Source of the DNA: Alphaproteobacteria bacterium
GTDB lineage: Bacteria; Pseudomonadota; Alphaproteobacteria; UBA6615
Length of the DNA stretch: 15,767 nucleotides
Assembly: GCA_013003285.1 (NCBI GenBank)
Contig: JABDJY010000126.1
Location: forward strand, 1 to 15,767
Reading direction: 5' to 3'
Shown here: one piece after another, positions 1 through 6,924 of the stretch
Layout: every line of letters begins with the position of its first letter
Position numbering within the stretch: the stretch's first letter is position 1
The notes under the pieces: generated by a model
Seen by the model: the letters and a program-made list of their open reading frames with translations, nothing else
The model's database searches: none
Told to the model about the DNA's origin: nothing
Made by a program: the position numbers and the translations under genes

Positions 1-1
1 G

Positions 2-763
2 GCGAGCCTCGACCCTGGCAGCGCGCAGCGCCTGCATCTGGAAATCGAAGCCGGCCGGCTCGGCTTCAAACAGCGTGACCGCTATTTCAGCAATCCCGGC
101 CAATCCGCCGCCATGATCGAAGGCTATTTGGCGAAGGACTATGCCGATCAGCAGCGCAAGCTGATCCATCTCGACCGCGCCATGTCCCAATCCGAAGCCA
201 GCACCCTGCCGGCACAATCAGACACGGTGTATCTGACCGTGGTGGACCGGGACGGCAATGCGGTGAGTTTCATCAACTCGCTGTTCCGGGCCTTCGGTAG
301 TGGTCTGCTATGCCCGGAAACAGGTGTGATGTTTCATGATCGTGGCAGCCTGTTTGTCGTGGATGAGGATAGCGGCAACACGATCGAGCCTGGCAAACGG
401 CCGATCCATACCATCATGCCCGGCATGCTGATGCAGAACGGCCGCGCGGTCATGCCGTTCGGCGTCATGGGCGGTCAGTACCAGCCCTTTGGCCAGACCC
501 ATCTGCTGACCAATATTCTGGATTTCGGCATGGATGTGCAGCAGGCACTGGAAGACCCGAGATTGTTTTATCAATTCGATCAGGTTGAGGCCGAAAGCGG
601 CATATCGGCCGACGCGGTCGCCGGCCTGCAGGCGTTGGGACACAGTGTCGTGCCAACGGTCGCCCCCCATGGCGGGGGGCAGGCGATCTGGATCGACTGG
701 GACCGCGGTGTGATGATCGGTGGGTCCGATCCGCGAAAAGATGGCTGCGCGCTGGGGTATTAG
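2..763 (+). CDS. Gamma-glutamyltransferase-like Ntn hydrolase (YwrD/HpxW-type), 5' end missing
   Basis: The reading frame is open from base 2 to the TAG at 761-763, so the gene starts before the window; the ATG at 113 is internal. The sequence resembles the GGT family of self-cleaving N-terminal-nucleophile hydrolases. The expected cleavage point and nucleophile is the Thr at 224-226 in SDTVYLTVVDRDGNAVSF, which would leave a small subunit of about 179 residues. FINSLF, FGSGL and PFGVMGG are nearer to the YwrD/oxamate-amidohydrolase-like branch than to classical glutathione-cleaving GGT, which usually has TTH around the nucleophile. Family membership is clear; the substrate (a gamma-glutamyl compound or a small amide such as oxamate) is inference. 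A 45-base gap separates it from the next gene on the same strand, suggesting an operon. Confidence 0.88.
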   Translation, partial: ASLDPGSAQRLHLEIEAGRLGFKQRDRYFSNPGQSAAMIEGYLAKDYADQQRKLIHLDRAMSQSEASTLPAQSDTVYLTVVDRDGNAVSFINSLFRAFGSGLLCPETGVMFHDRGSLFVVDEDSGNTIEPGKRPIHTIMPGMLMQNGRAVMPFGVMGGQYQPFGQTHLLTNILDFGMDVQQALEDPRLFYQFDQVEAESGISADAVAGLQALGHSVVPTVAPHGGGQAIWIDWDRGVMIGGSDPRKDGCALGY

Positions 764-808
764 CGCTGCAGGTCCCATAATAGAGCAACAATATAACGGG
801 GGGTTGGA

Positions 809-2044
809 ATGGCATTCGATCTAATCGTGCGCAATGCGCGCATCGCCGGGGCGGCGGGGGACGCGCCGCTCAATGATATTGGCGTTCAAGATGGCCGCAT
901 TGCCGCCATCGAAGCCGGTCTTACCGCAGATGGCGAGGAACTCGATGCGGGCGGGTGCTTGGTCTCGCCCGGCTTGATCGAAACCCATATCCATCTCGAC
1001 AAGTCGCGCATCCTTGATCGCAGCTCGCCGTCGCCCAATCGCGGCATGGACCATATGAAGCGGGTCGCGGCGGCCAAGCCCAGTTTCACCGTCGAAGACG
1101 TGTACGCCCGCGCCCGCGCGTCGCTCGAGACCTCGCTGATTAACGGGGTGATGCATATGCGCACCCATGTTGAGGTCGATCCCAATGTGGGCATGAAAAG
1201 TTTCGAGGCGCTGGAACAACTGGCCAAGGATTACAGCTGGGCGATCGATCTGGACCTATGCGTGTTCATCCAGGAAGGATGGAGCGGGGTGCCTGAGGCC
1301 GACACCAATCTGGTCGCCGGGCTCGACCGGGGCGCCAAGGTCATCGGTGGGGCGCCGAGCTACGACAGCGATGGGCCGGCGCAGATCAATCGAATATTCG
1401 AGTTGGCTAAGGAATATGACGCCGATGTGGATATCCATCTCGATATCGGGCCCAGCTTCGAACATCTGGATATCTATCAGGTCTGCAAGCTGACCGACGA
1501 GAACGGCTGGGGCGGGCGCGTCGCCATCGGCCATGGCTCGAAATATGCCGCCATGCCGCCGGCCGAACTGGCCGAATTAGGGAAGTTACTGGCCGATACC
1601 GGCGTGACCGTGACGGTGCTGCCGGCGACCGATCTGTTCACCCAGGGCCGCCAAATGGACCATAGTGTGATCCGTGGCGTCGCCGACGCCAACGCGCTGG
1701 TCGAGCATGGGGTGAATTGCTGCCTGTCGACCAACAATATCCTCAACCCGTTCACGCCCTTCGGTGACGGGTCGCTGGTGCGCATCGCCAATATGTACGC
1801 CAATGTGGCGCAACGGGGCACGGCCGAGGAGCAGGCCGAAATTTTTGAAATGGTCAGCCACCGGCCAGGCCGGTTGTTGCGCAGAGAGGATTACGGCATC
1901 GCGGTGGGCAACCCCGCCGATCTGGTTGTCTGGGATGCGCCGTCGACCGGCGATGTGATCGCCACCAACGCGCAACCCTTGTTCGGCTTCAAGGCGGGGC
2001 GGCGGACCTTTACCCGGGCGCGGGCCGAGTTGCATCGGCTGTGA
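809..2044 (+). CDS. Cytosine-deaminase-like amidohydrolase (metal-dependent hydrolase) with altered active site
   Basis: This 411-residue protein has the amidohydrolase TIM-barrel layout. An N-terminal beta-sandwich strand (FDLIVRNARI) leads to the metal motif HIHLDK with H60 and H62, then VDIHLD with H210, GHGSK with H242, and a C-terminal strand (GNPADLVVWDAP) typical of cytosine deaminase, AtzC and related enzymes. From memory, E. coli cytosine deaminase has HCDEID and GHDDVFDPWYPLG; the matching segments here read HLDIG and STNNILNPFTPFG. The catalytic Glu217 is thus replaced by Ile213, and the metal Asp313 and neighbouring Asp314 by Asn309 and Asn310. It may act on a different substrate or by altered chemistry, so calling it a cytosine deaminase would be unsafe. 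The start is supported by GGGGGG at 798-803, five bases before the ATG. Confidence 0.85.
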   Translation: MAFDLIVRNARIAGAAGDAPLNDIGVQDGRIAAIEAGLTADGEELDAGGCLVSPGLIETHIHLDKSRILDRSSPSPNRGMDHMKRVAAAKPSFTVEDVYARARASLETSLINGVMHMRTHVEVDPNVGMKSFEALEQLAKDYSWAIDLDLCVFIQEGWSGVPEADTNLVAGLDRGAKVIGGAPSYDSDGPAQINRIFELAKEYDADVDIHLDIGPSFEHLDIYQVCKLTDENGWGGRVAIGHGSKYAAMPPAELAELGKLLADTGVTVTVLPATDLFTQGRQMDHSVIRGVADANALVEHGVNCCLSTNNILNPFTPFGDGSLVRIANMYANVAQRGTAEEQAEIFEMVSHRPGRLLRREDYGIAVGNPADLVVWDAPSTGDVIATNAQPLFGFKAGRRTFTRARAELHRL

Positions 2045-2084
2045 TCGCCGGATGGCGTGCTGACGCTTCGAGAACGTCCCGGCG

Positions 2085-3317
2085 ATGATCGCGAGCCAAG
2101 GCCTCGCCGACCTTTTGCGCGAACCGTCCTATCTGCGGGTATGGTTGGTCGGCGTTTTCAGCGGCATCGCGCGCTGGCTCGAATTATTGGTGGTCGGGGT
2201 CTATGCCTTCGATACCACCGGGTCACCGTTTCTGGTGGCGCTGCTGGTGATCCTGCGCCTGCTGCCGCTCGCCGTGTTGGGCTCCGTCGTCGGCACCTTC
2301 GCCGACCGCGCGCCGCCGCGGCTCTTGTTGCTCGTCACCATGGCCGCCGCCATGATGGTGTCGACCGCGGTGTTTTTGGTTTTTCTCGTGGGTCTTGATC
2401 AGTATTGGATCGTTGCCGCGTCGAGTTTCGTCTCGGGCGTGGTGTGGACCACCGACATGCCGCTGCGCCGCCGGTTGTTGGGCGATATTGCCGGGCTGGA
2501 ACGCATCGCACCGGCCATGAGCCTGGATAGCGCGACCAATAATGCAACGCGCATGTTGGGGCCGCTGGTTGGCGGCGTCTTGTTCCAATGGCTCGGGGCC
2601 AGCGGCGCCTTCGCGTTGAGCGCCACCATGTATGCGCTTTGCGTCATTCTCATGCTCGGGCTACCGGCCAGCGTTGGAATGGGCGCCGGCAAGCGCGCCG
2701 CGACGCGGATCTTGCGCGATTTCCAGGAGGTGTTCAGCTTCATCGCGCGCGACCGCGACATCAAGCGCATCCTCCTGGTCACCATCGTCTTCAACGTTTG
2801 GGGCTTTCCGTTCATCTCGATGATCCCGGTCGTCGGCCGCGAGGTACTTGAGATCAGCGCCGGTTGGATCGGTTTCTTGGCGGCCTTGGAAGGCGCCGGG
2901 GCGTTCGTCGGCGCACTGATCATCGCGTTGGGGTTTCGGGGCGGTGGTTACCGCCGGCTCTACTATTTCGGCATGTTGGGATATCTGATTTTCGCCTTTC
3001 TCGCCGGGTGGATGGTGTGGACGGTACCCATGGGTCTGGCGTTGTTTCTGGTCGGCCTCATGGCGTCGGGTTTCTCGACCATGCAAAGCACCTTGATCTA
3101 TACCGTCGCGCCGCCGGAGATGCGCGGGCGCTTGTTCGGCGTGCTGGTGATTTGTATCGGCAGCGGGCTGATCGGTTTCGCCAATATCGGCCTCATGGGC
3201 GAATTGTTCGGCGGCTCGGCGGCCATCCGCATCGTCGCCGCCGAGGGGCTTATCCCGCTGATTTTAATCGGGGTCGGCTGGCGCCAGCTGTGGGCGCGCG
3301 ACAGCAGTTTAGGATAG
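2085..3317 (+). CDS. Major facilitator superfamily transporter (MFS_3/EntS-like)
   Basis: The 410-residue protein is strongly hydrophobic with roughly ten to twelve membrane segments, interrupted by a charged central loop at about residues 200-228 as in MFS proteins with two six-helix halves. The short loop GTFADRAPPR (about 70-79) fits MFS motif A, and APPEMRGRLFGVL (about 342-354) is the motif usual in the MFS_3/enterobactin-exporter-like branch. It should sit in the inner membrane and work by proton exchange; many relatives are exporters. Substrate and direction are unknown. It lies 40 bases after the amidohydrolase and 57 before the dioxygenase gene, so it probably moves a substrate or product of that pathway. 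No strong ribosome-binding site precedes the ATG; translation may be coupled to the upstream gene. Confidence 0.88.
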   Translation: MIASQGLADLLREPSYLRVWLVGVFSGIARWLELLVVGVYAFDTTGSPFLVALLVILRLLPLAVLGSVVGTFADRAPPRLLLLVTMAAAMMVSTAVFLVFLVGLDQYWIVAASSFVSGVVWTTDMPLRRRLLGDIAGLERIAPAMSLDSATNNATRMLGPLVGGVLFQWLGASGAFALSATMYALCVILMLGLPASVGMGAGKRAATRILRDFQEVFSFIARDRDIKRILLVTIVFNVWGFPFISMIPVVGREVLEISAGWIGFLAALEGAGAFVGALIIALGFRGGGYRRLYYFGMLGYLIFAFLAGWMVWTVPMGLALFLVGLMASGFSTMQSTLIYTVAPPEMRGRLFGVLVICIGSGLIGFANIGLMGELFGGSAAIRIVAAEGLIPLILIGVGWRQLWARDSSLG

Positions 3318-3328
3318 CGTAACGCAGA

Positions 3329-3360
3329 ACGGCAAAGCCGTGATAATCTTGCTCTGATTA
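3329..3360. repeat. Two small adjoining inverted repeats between the MFS and dioxygenase genes
   Basis: ACGGC-AAA-GCCGT lies at 3329-3341, and TAATC-ttgctct-GATTA at 3344-3360. Both sit in the 57-base gap, just ahead of the GGGGGAGG ribosome-binding site of the dioxygenase gene. No T-run follows, so this is not a clear intrinsic terminator. It could be an mRNA processing or stability element, or chance. Confidence 0.3.
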
Positions 3361-3374
3361 GGGGGAGGCTGAGG

Positions 3375-4232
3375 ATGAGCACGAACGATATCCGGGTGAC
3401 GCGCCTGGGCGATCATCTTGGCGGTGAAATCGCCGATTTGGATGTTCAGCGGATCGGCGGCGATATTCCGCTCGAGGCGGTTAAGGCGCTACTCTTCGAA
3501 TACCAATTGCTGTGTTTTCGCGATCAAAACCTCACCGCGCAAGAATTGCTCGATTTTACTCGTCTGTTCGGCGATCCCGACCCCCACATCTTGCAGCAGT
3601 TCGCGCTACCCGGGTTCCCCGACATCGTGGTTCTTTCCAATATCGTCGAGGATGGCCGCCCGCTGGGGAACCGCAAGGAAGGCTTCGGCTGGCACACCGA
3701 TCTCACCTACATGGCGCGGCCGGCGGCCTATACCATCCTCTATGGTCTCGAAGTGCCGCCGGACGGCGGCGATACATTGTTCGCCAGCACCTACAAGGCC
3801 TACGACACGCTGGACGATGATGAGAAAGCACGATTGCGACCGTTGAAGGGGCGCTACAGCTATTTGAAACTCTACGAAAGCCGCAACAATAAAACGCCGC
3901 TGACCGCCGAACAGCGCGCCCGTACCCCCGACGTGGCCCATCCGTTGGTGCGGGTCCATCCCGAAACCGGCCGCCAGGGCATGTATCTGAACCTGGACGA
4001 TTGTATCGGCGTCGAAGGCGACGACACGGTCGACGGCAAGGCCTTGGTGTCGCGGCTGTTCGACTACACGGTTGAGAATTTCCAATACCGCCACAAATGG
4101 CGTGTGCGCGATTTACTCATTTGGGACAATCGCGGCGCCTTGCATACGGCAACGCCCTACGACATGGAGCGCCACCGTCGCCTGATCTACCGCACCAGCG
4201 TACGTGGCGAGGTGCCGATCGGGGCGGATTAG
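3375..4232 (+). CDS. TauD/TfdA-family 2-oxoglutarate-dependent dioxygenase
   Basis: The 285-residue length and motif order match the TauD/TfdA family of Fe(II)/2-oxoglutarate oxygenases. Iron ligands are visible as H107 and D109 in GWHTDLTYMARPA and the distal H257 in WDNRGALHTATPYD. The arginine-rich HRRLIYRTSV near the C-terminus carries the residue that normally binds the 2-oxoglutarate carboxylate. The enzyme hydroxylates a carbon, often next to a heteroatom so that the product falls apart; its substrate is not readable here. A strong Shine-Dalgarno, GGGGGAGG at 3361-3368, precedes the ATG. It is the last gene of the plus-strand block and stops only 15 bases from the convergent hydrolase gene. 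A diverged copy of its last 18 codons survives at 6062-6115. Confidence 0.93.
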   Translation: MSTNDIRVTRLGDHLGGEIADLDVQRIGGDIPLEAVKALLFEYQLLCFRDQNLTAQELLDFTRLFGDPDPHILQQFALPGFPDIVVLSNIVEDGRPLGNRKEGFGWHTDLTYMARPAAYTILYGLEVPPDGGDTLFASTYKAYDTLDDDEKARLRPLKGRYSYLKLYESRNNKTPLTAEQRARTPDVAHPLVRVHPETGRQGMYLNLDDCIGVEGDDTVDGKALVSRLFDYTVENFQYRHKWRVRDLLIWDNRGALHTATPYDMERHRRLIYRTSVRGEVPIGAD

Positions 4233-4247
4233 GCCTGTCGCCCGGCA

Positions 4248-5063
4248 TCAGATGCTCTGAGACTGCGGCGCCTTCTGTCTCGCCAGAAAGGCGAGGACTT
4301 GTTCGTTGAACAGCTCCGGACGTGTCACGGATACGGCGTGCCCGCCGCTTTCAAGAATACTCAGCTCCGCGCTTGGAATGAGGTGCGCCAGTTCTTGCGA
4401 ATAGTAGGCGGGCGTTAGGAAGTCATCATTGGCGCATATGACAAGCGTCGGTACGCCAACGCGGCCAACATATTCGGTGCAGTCGAAGGCGAGAACCGCA
4501 TCCATGCGGCTCTCCATAATTTCTGCCGGCGGGAAACTAGCGACCACATTGGGCTCTTGTTCGATCATCGCGTCTCCATTGTCGCGGATGAACCAGGGCG
4601 GAAACAGAAACAATGGCGTCGCGCGGCAATAGGCCTGCGCACCGGTCTCCCGCAACAGGGTCCGGCGGATATCGAAGCAACGATGTAAGTGCGGATCGGC
4701 CTTGGTCCAGCCGGCGTAAGCGACTGAACTGGCAAGACGCTCCGGATTCTGAACGGAGATGATCAGCGCCATGGCAGCACCGGTCGAGTGGCCGACAATA
4801 TGCGCTTGCTCGATTTTCAGGAAATCCATAAGGCGCAATAGATCGTCGGCCATTTGATCGACAGAATATTCGATCTGCGAGTGCGAACTCTGACCCGTAC
4901 CGCGGTGGTCATGAAGGATGACCGTATAGTGCTTGGCGAACGCCTCAATTTGCGGATTCCAATAATCGCCGGTGCCACCGAGGCCGGCCACCATCATCAA
5001 GGGTGGCCCTTCCCCATGGACTTCATAATAAATTTCGCCATTTCCGATGTTTGCTTTGGGCAT
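4248..5063 (-). CDS. RutD-like alpha/beta hydrolase
   Basis: This 271-residue alpha/beta-hydrolase-fold protein has its oxyanion region near GLGGTGDYW, a nucleophile elbow GHSTG with Ser93, a probable acid Asp213 or Asp214 in ANDDFLTP, and the catalytic His242 in GGHAVS. Layout and segments such as HDHRGTGQS, RRTLLRETGAQAY and LFLFPPWF resemble RutD, the hydrolase linked to carbamate or aminoacrylate removal in pyrimidine breakdown; other Rut genes are not visible, so the exact role is inferred. I start it at the ATG at 5063 (MPKANIGNG): the longer form from 5195 would add 44 basic, low-complexity residues and run into the cupin gene. It lies 31 bases downstream of the cupin on the same strand, so the two are probably cotranscribed. 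Confidence 0.88.
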   Translation of the reverse strand: MPKANIGNGEIYYEVHGEGPPLMMVAGLGGTGDYWNPQIEAFAKHYTVILHDHRGTGQSSHSQIEYSVDQMADDLLRLMDFLKIEQAHIVGHSTGAAMALIISVQNPERLASSVAYAGWTKADPHLHRCFDIRRTLLRETGAQAYCRATPLFLFPPWFIRDNGDAMIEQEPNVVASFPPAEIMESRMDAVLAFDCTEYVGRVGVPTLVICANDDFLTPAYYSQELAHLIPSAELSILESGGHAVSVTRPELFNEQVLAFLARQKAPQSQSI

Positions 5064-5094
5064 CTTGTCGGTTTCCGGCGCAGCGGGCGCTGCT

Positions 5095-5643
5095 TTAGCT
5101 TTCGATCTCGCGAAGATTACCGTCCTCGTCGACCTCGAGCCCGGTACCGCGCGCCGCTTCGACGACGCTCGGATGCCAGGCAACGTTGCCCGCATCCGGT
5201 CCGCCGACGATCGTCAACAGCAATGCATCCGGGTCGTCGGAAACGCAGCGGAAGCCCCGATAAATAAGGGTCGGCACATTGATAATATCGCCGGGCTTAA
5301 GGGCTACCGCGCGCTCGTCTTCGCCCTCCAGCCAGTAAAGTTCCCACGCGCCGCGGATCGGCACGAAAACCTCCTCGGTCAAATGGGCGTGAAGCGCCGC
5401 GCCGTTGCCGTTGGTGGCGCGGTTATAGATGACGGCAAATCCGTGCGCCGGCGCGCTGATTTTCGGCACCAGAGACGGATCCTTGGGATTTTCCGTGACG
5501 CTGGTGCCGATCATATTGATGATCTCGCGCTGGAATCCGGGCAACCGCTGGTCGAGAAACGCAAGGTCGGATCCCTGCGAGGATGCTTCGCGGGCGACGA
5601 ACTTAGACTCCATTTCGTCGACTGAAATTTTTGGTATGGCCAT
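5095..5643 (-). CDS. Cupin-domain protein with incomplete metal site
   Basis: A single beta-barrel cupin is visible. Motif 1 is GNGAALHAHLTEEVFVPIRG, giving ligands H85, H87 and E91 in the short form. Motif 2, KPGDIINVPTLIYRGFR, has Arg where a ligand His is usual (expected P..xxH.F), so the site has three rather than four ligands. The frame also has an ATG at 5649, but GGAG (CTCC at 5652-5655 on the plus strand) lies only 2 bases from it and 8 bases from the ATG at 5643, which I therefore prefer (182 residues, MAIPKISV). Cupins of this kind can be dioxygenases, isomerases or non-catalytic small-molecule binders. It is the first gene of a two-gene unit with the RutD-like hydrolase. Substrate unknown. 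Confidence 0.85.
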   Translation of the reverse strand: MAIPKISVDEMESKFVAREASSQGSDLAFLDQRLPGFQREIINMIGTSVTENPKDPSLVPKISAPAHGFAVIYNRATNGNGAALHAHLTEEVFVPIRGAWELYWLEGEDERAVALKPGDIINVPTLIYRGFRCVSDDPDALLLTIVGGPDAGNVAWHPSVVEAARGTGLEVDEDGNLREIES

Positions 5644-5741
5644 CGTCATTTCTCCGGCTTGGCGTCGCCGACGGCAGCGACAGATGTTTTTCCGACATTC
5701 CCCAGAAGAACCCCGGCCTCAGATGAATTCCAGATTGTGCG

Positions 5742-5752
5742 AATACAGTATT
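5742..5752. promoter_or_regulatory. Possible operator upstream of the cupin-hydrolase unit
   Basis: AATACAGTATT is a perfect palindrome around a central base (arms AATAC and GTATT) in an AT-rich patch about 100 bases before the cupin start. It lies in the only AT-rich stretch of this intergenic region and could be a regulator-binding site, for example of GntR type. No regulator gene for it is visible nearby, and an 11-mer palindrome can arise by chance. Confidence 0.25.
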
Positions 5753-5795
5753 TCACTATGCCCGCCGCGACAACGTTGAGGGGCGGGAACGACTT

Positions 5796-6061
5796 TTAAA
5801 GGCGCACCAACGCCTCGGGCATAGTTCCGCCGGCGTGCAAACCGCCGTCGACGATTTCTGCCGTTTCCAGGCTGATTTTCGGAATCTCGCCGTTCGCCAG
5901 GGCGATGTGAAACGTCTGGTTATCCTGCGCGAATAGCACGTGGAACGGCTCGGACGGCAGGTCGACTACGCGCCGGTTGGTCGGGTTTGCGGTCTCGAGA
6001 ATTTCGGCGAAGCCCTGGTCGGCGGACTCGTCATACGCGGTTACCACGGCATATTTGCCGC
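5796..6061 (-). pseudogene. 3' remnant of the beta-propeller gene (copy of 7558-7822)
   Basis: This stretch encodes, still in frame and without indels, the last 87 residues of the propeller protein whose intact gene ends at 7558. By eye there are about 15 differences in 260 aligned bases (about 94% identity), including an unbroken identical run of just over 100 bases (about 5861-5965). Only 7 of 87 residues differ (for example V/A, P/S, K/E). The natural stop (TAA at 5796-5798) is kept. Upstream coding sequence is absent: homology ends near 6060, where the sequence becomes the tail of a TauD-type gene. An apparent ORF with ATG at 6140 reads through the junction, but its first ~27 residues are antisense to the TauD tail and mean nothing. 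I see no reason to think it is expressed. Confidence 0.9.
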
Positions 6062-6115
6062 CGCCTGATCTACCGCACCAGCGTGTGCGGCGAGGTACCG
6101 ATAGGCGCGGTATAG
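6062..6115 (+). pseudogene. 3' remnant of a TauD/TfdA dioxygenase gene (copy of 4179-4232)
   Basis: These 54 bases encode RLIYRTSVCGEVPIGAV and a TAG stop, aligning without gaps to the last 17 codons and stop of the intact dioxygenase (RLIYRTSVRGEVPIGAD). Eight bases differ (46 of 54 the same), and four of the six changed codons are silent, the pattern expected if this was once a working gene that diverged under selection. The fragment is fused at its 5' side to the propeller remnant on the other strand; the join falls within a few bases of shared sequence (CCGCCGCC-like, about 6057-6065). Downstream of the stop the resemblance to the intact locus ends. Confidence 0.8.
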
Positions 6116-6167
6116 GCCGTTGGTAAATGCCGACCAACAAAAGAGCCGGGTGATTTAATTTTCAAAC

Positions 6168-6191
6168 TTCCCCATGGCAGCTTTTGGGGAA
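6168..6191. terminator. Possible hairpin downstream of tetR
   Basis: TTCCCCA at 6168-6174 and TGGGGAA at 6185-6191 form a 7-bp stem with a 10-base loop, about 60 bases past the tetR stop when read on the minus strand. No true T-run follows, so intrinsic termination is uncertain. Confidence 0.3.
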
Positions 6192-6252
6192 CACCAGAAG
6201 TGAATGACCGACGCCGCTAACGCTGGGTTTAGCCAGACCAGGACATCAGCGG

Positions 6253-6855
6253 CTACTGCGGTTTACATCCAAGCAAACCGGTGATTATCAGACGGATAGC
6301 CGCCTTATAGTCTTCCTCAGGACCGCCTTGCGAAATTGCAAGCGCTGCACGATCGAAAGCTGCCGAAAGCAGTGCTGTCAAAGCATCAAGCGGTGCGTCA
6401 TTCAGCATTCCTTGTGATACGGCGATCATGAGGCCCTGATGCAATTCTTCCCCACCAGTTTCCTTGTCGACCTGATCCATATCGATGTGCCCGAGTATGG
6501 CCGGCCCATCTACAAGCAGTAATCGTGCCCGTCCCTCGACAGCCATTGCAGCGAAGTAGGCTTCAGCACCTGCCACAAGCGTATTGAGTGCAGAAGCCGG
6601 ATTGCCGGTTTCTTTCCTAATCCGCGTTGAGATTGCCTGTGCCTCCTGCATGACAACAGCACGAAACAGATCTGTCTTGTCGGCGAAATGATGATAAAGC
6701 GCGCCTCGTGTGACGTTTGCTTTTGCGACAATTTCAGGTGTTCCGGTATCGGCAAAACCCTTTTCGACAAACAGCTTACGCGCTGCCGCAATCAAGGCGG
6801 TACGGGTGGCTTGCGTTCTCTCCCGATTGGAGCGGCGAATCGAATTTTCTTGCAT
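6253..6855 (-). CDS. TetR/AcrR-family transcriptional regulator
   Basis: The 200-residue length and N-terminal DNA-binding domain are typical of TetR regulators: a first helix (TRTALIAAARKLFVEKGF, about 17-34) and a helix-turn-helix TPEIVAKANVTRGALYHHF (about 39-57) followed by the usual DKTDLF. The C-terminal ~140 residues form the variable ligand-binding part; the ligand is unknown. I take the ATG at 6855 (MQENSIRR). A start at 6888 would lie inside one of the operator palindromes and add 11 residues unlike the family. The gene starts immediately beside a palindrome and is divergent from the VOC gene, so it very probably represses itself and that gene. Its base composition is more AT-rich than the flanking catabolic genes, suggesting separate acquisition. 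Confidence 0.93.
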   Translation of the reverse strand: MQENSIRRSNRERTQATRTALIAAARKLFVEKGFADTGTPEIVAKANVTRGALYHHFADKTDLFRAVVMQEAQAISTRIRKETGNPASALNTLVAGAEAYFAAMAVEGRARLLLVDGPAILGHIDMDQVDKETGGEELHQGLMIAVSQGMLNDAPLDALTALLSAAFDRAALAISQGGPEEDYKAAIRLIITGLLGCKPQ

Positions 6856-6872
6856 ACATACAACCTGTATGT
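6856..6872. promoter_or_regulatory. Operator palindrome 1 (probable TetR site)
   Basis: ACATACA-ACC-TGTATGT: two perfect 7-base arms around 3 bases, ending directly at the tetR ATG, so a bound regulator would also cover the tetR ribosome-binding region. The half-site ACATAC/GTATGT is identical to that of operator 2; centres are 29 bp apart. The half-sites resemble those recognised by AcrR-type repressors (general knowledge). Confidence 0.75.
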
Positions 6873-6875
6873 TAT

Positions 6876-6904
6876 TTGATATTAACATACATAATGTATG
6901 TAAA
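6876..6904. promoter_or_regulatory. Overlapping divergent promoters for tetR and the VOC gene
   Basis: On the minus strand TTTACA (6904-6899) and TATCAA (6881-6876) are separated by 17 bases and fit a sigma-70 -35/-10 pair (about 5/6 and 4/6 matches) reading toward tetR. On the plus strand the same two boxes read TTGATA and TGTAAA with the same spacing, a weaker promoter toward the VOC gene. Operator 2 fills most of the spacer, so binding there should block both directions. Promoter assignments are by eye. Confidence 0.5.
6885..6901. promoter_or_regulatory. Operator palindrome 2 (probable TetR site)
   Basis: ACATACAT-A-ATGTATGT: perfect 8-base arms around a single central base. It shares its ACATAC and GTATGT half-sites and 17-bp size with operator 1 and lies between the promoter boxes of both divergent genes. 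Confidence 0.8.
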
Positions 6905-6924
6905 TATCATGAGGAATGAAAGCC

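Noticed and set aside
5064..5195. Longer N-terminus for the RutD-like hydrolase
   Set aside because: The extra 44 residues are basic and unlike the family, and most would overlap the end of the cupin gene.
5796..6140. A 114-codon open frame treated as a real small gene
   Set aside because: Only its last 87 residues are homologous to anything recognised; the first part is antisense to the TauD remnant, so it is a chance fusion reading frame.
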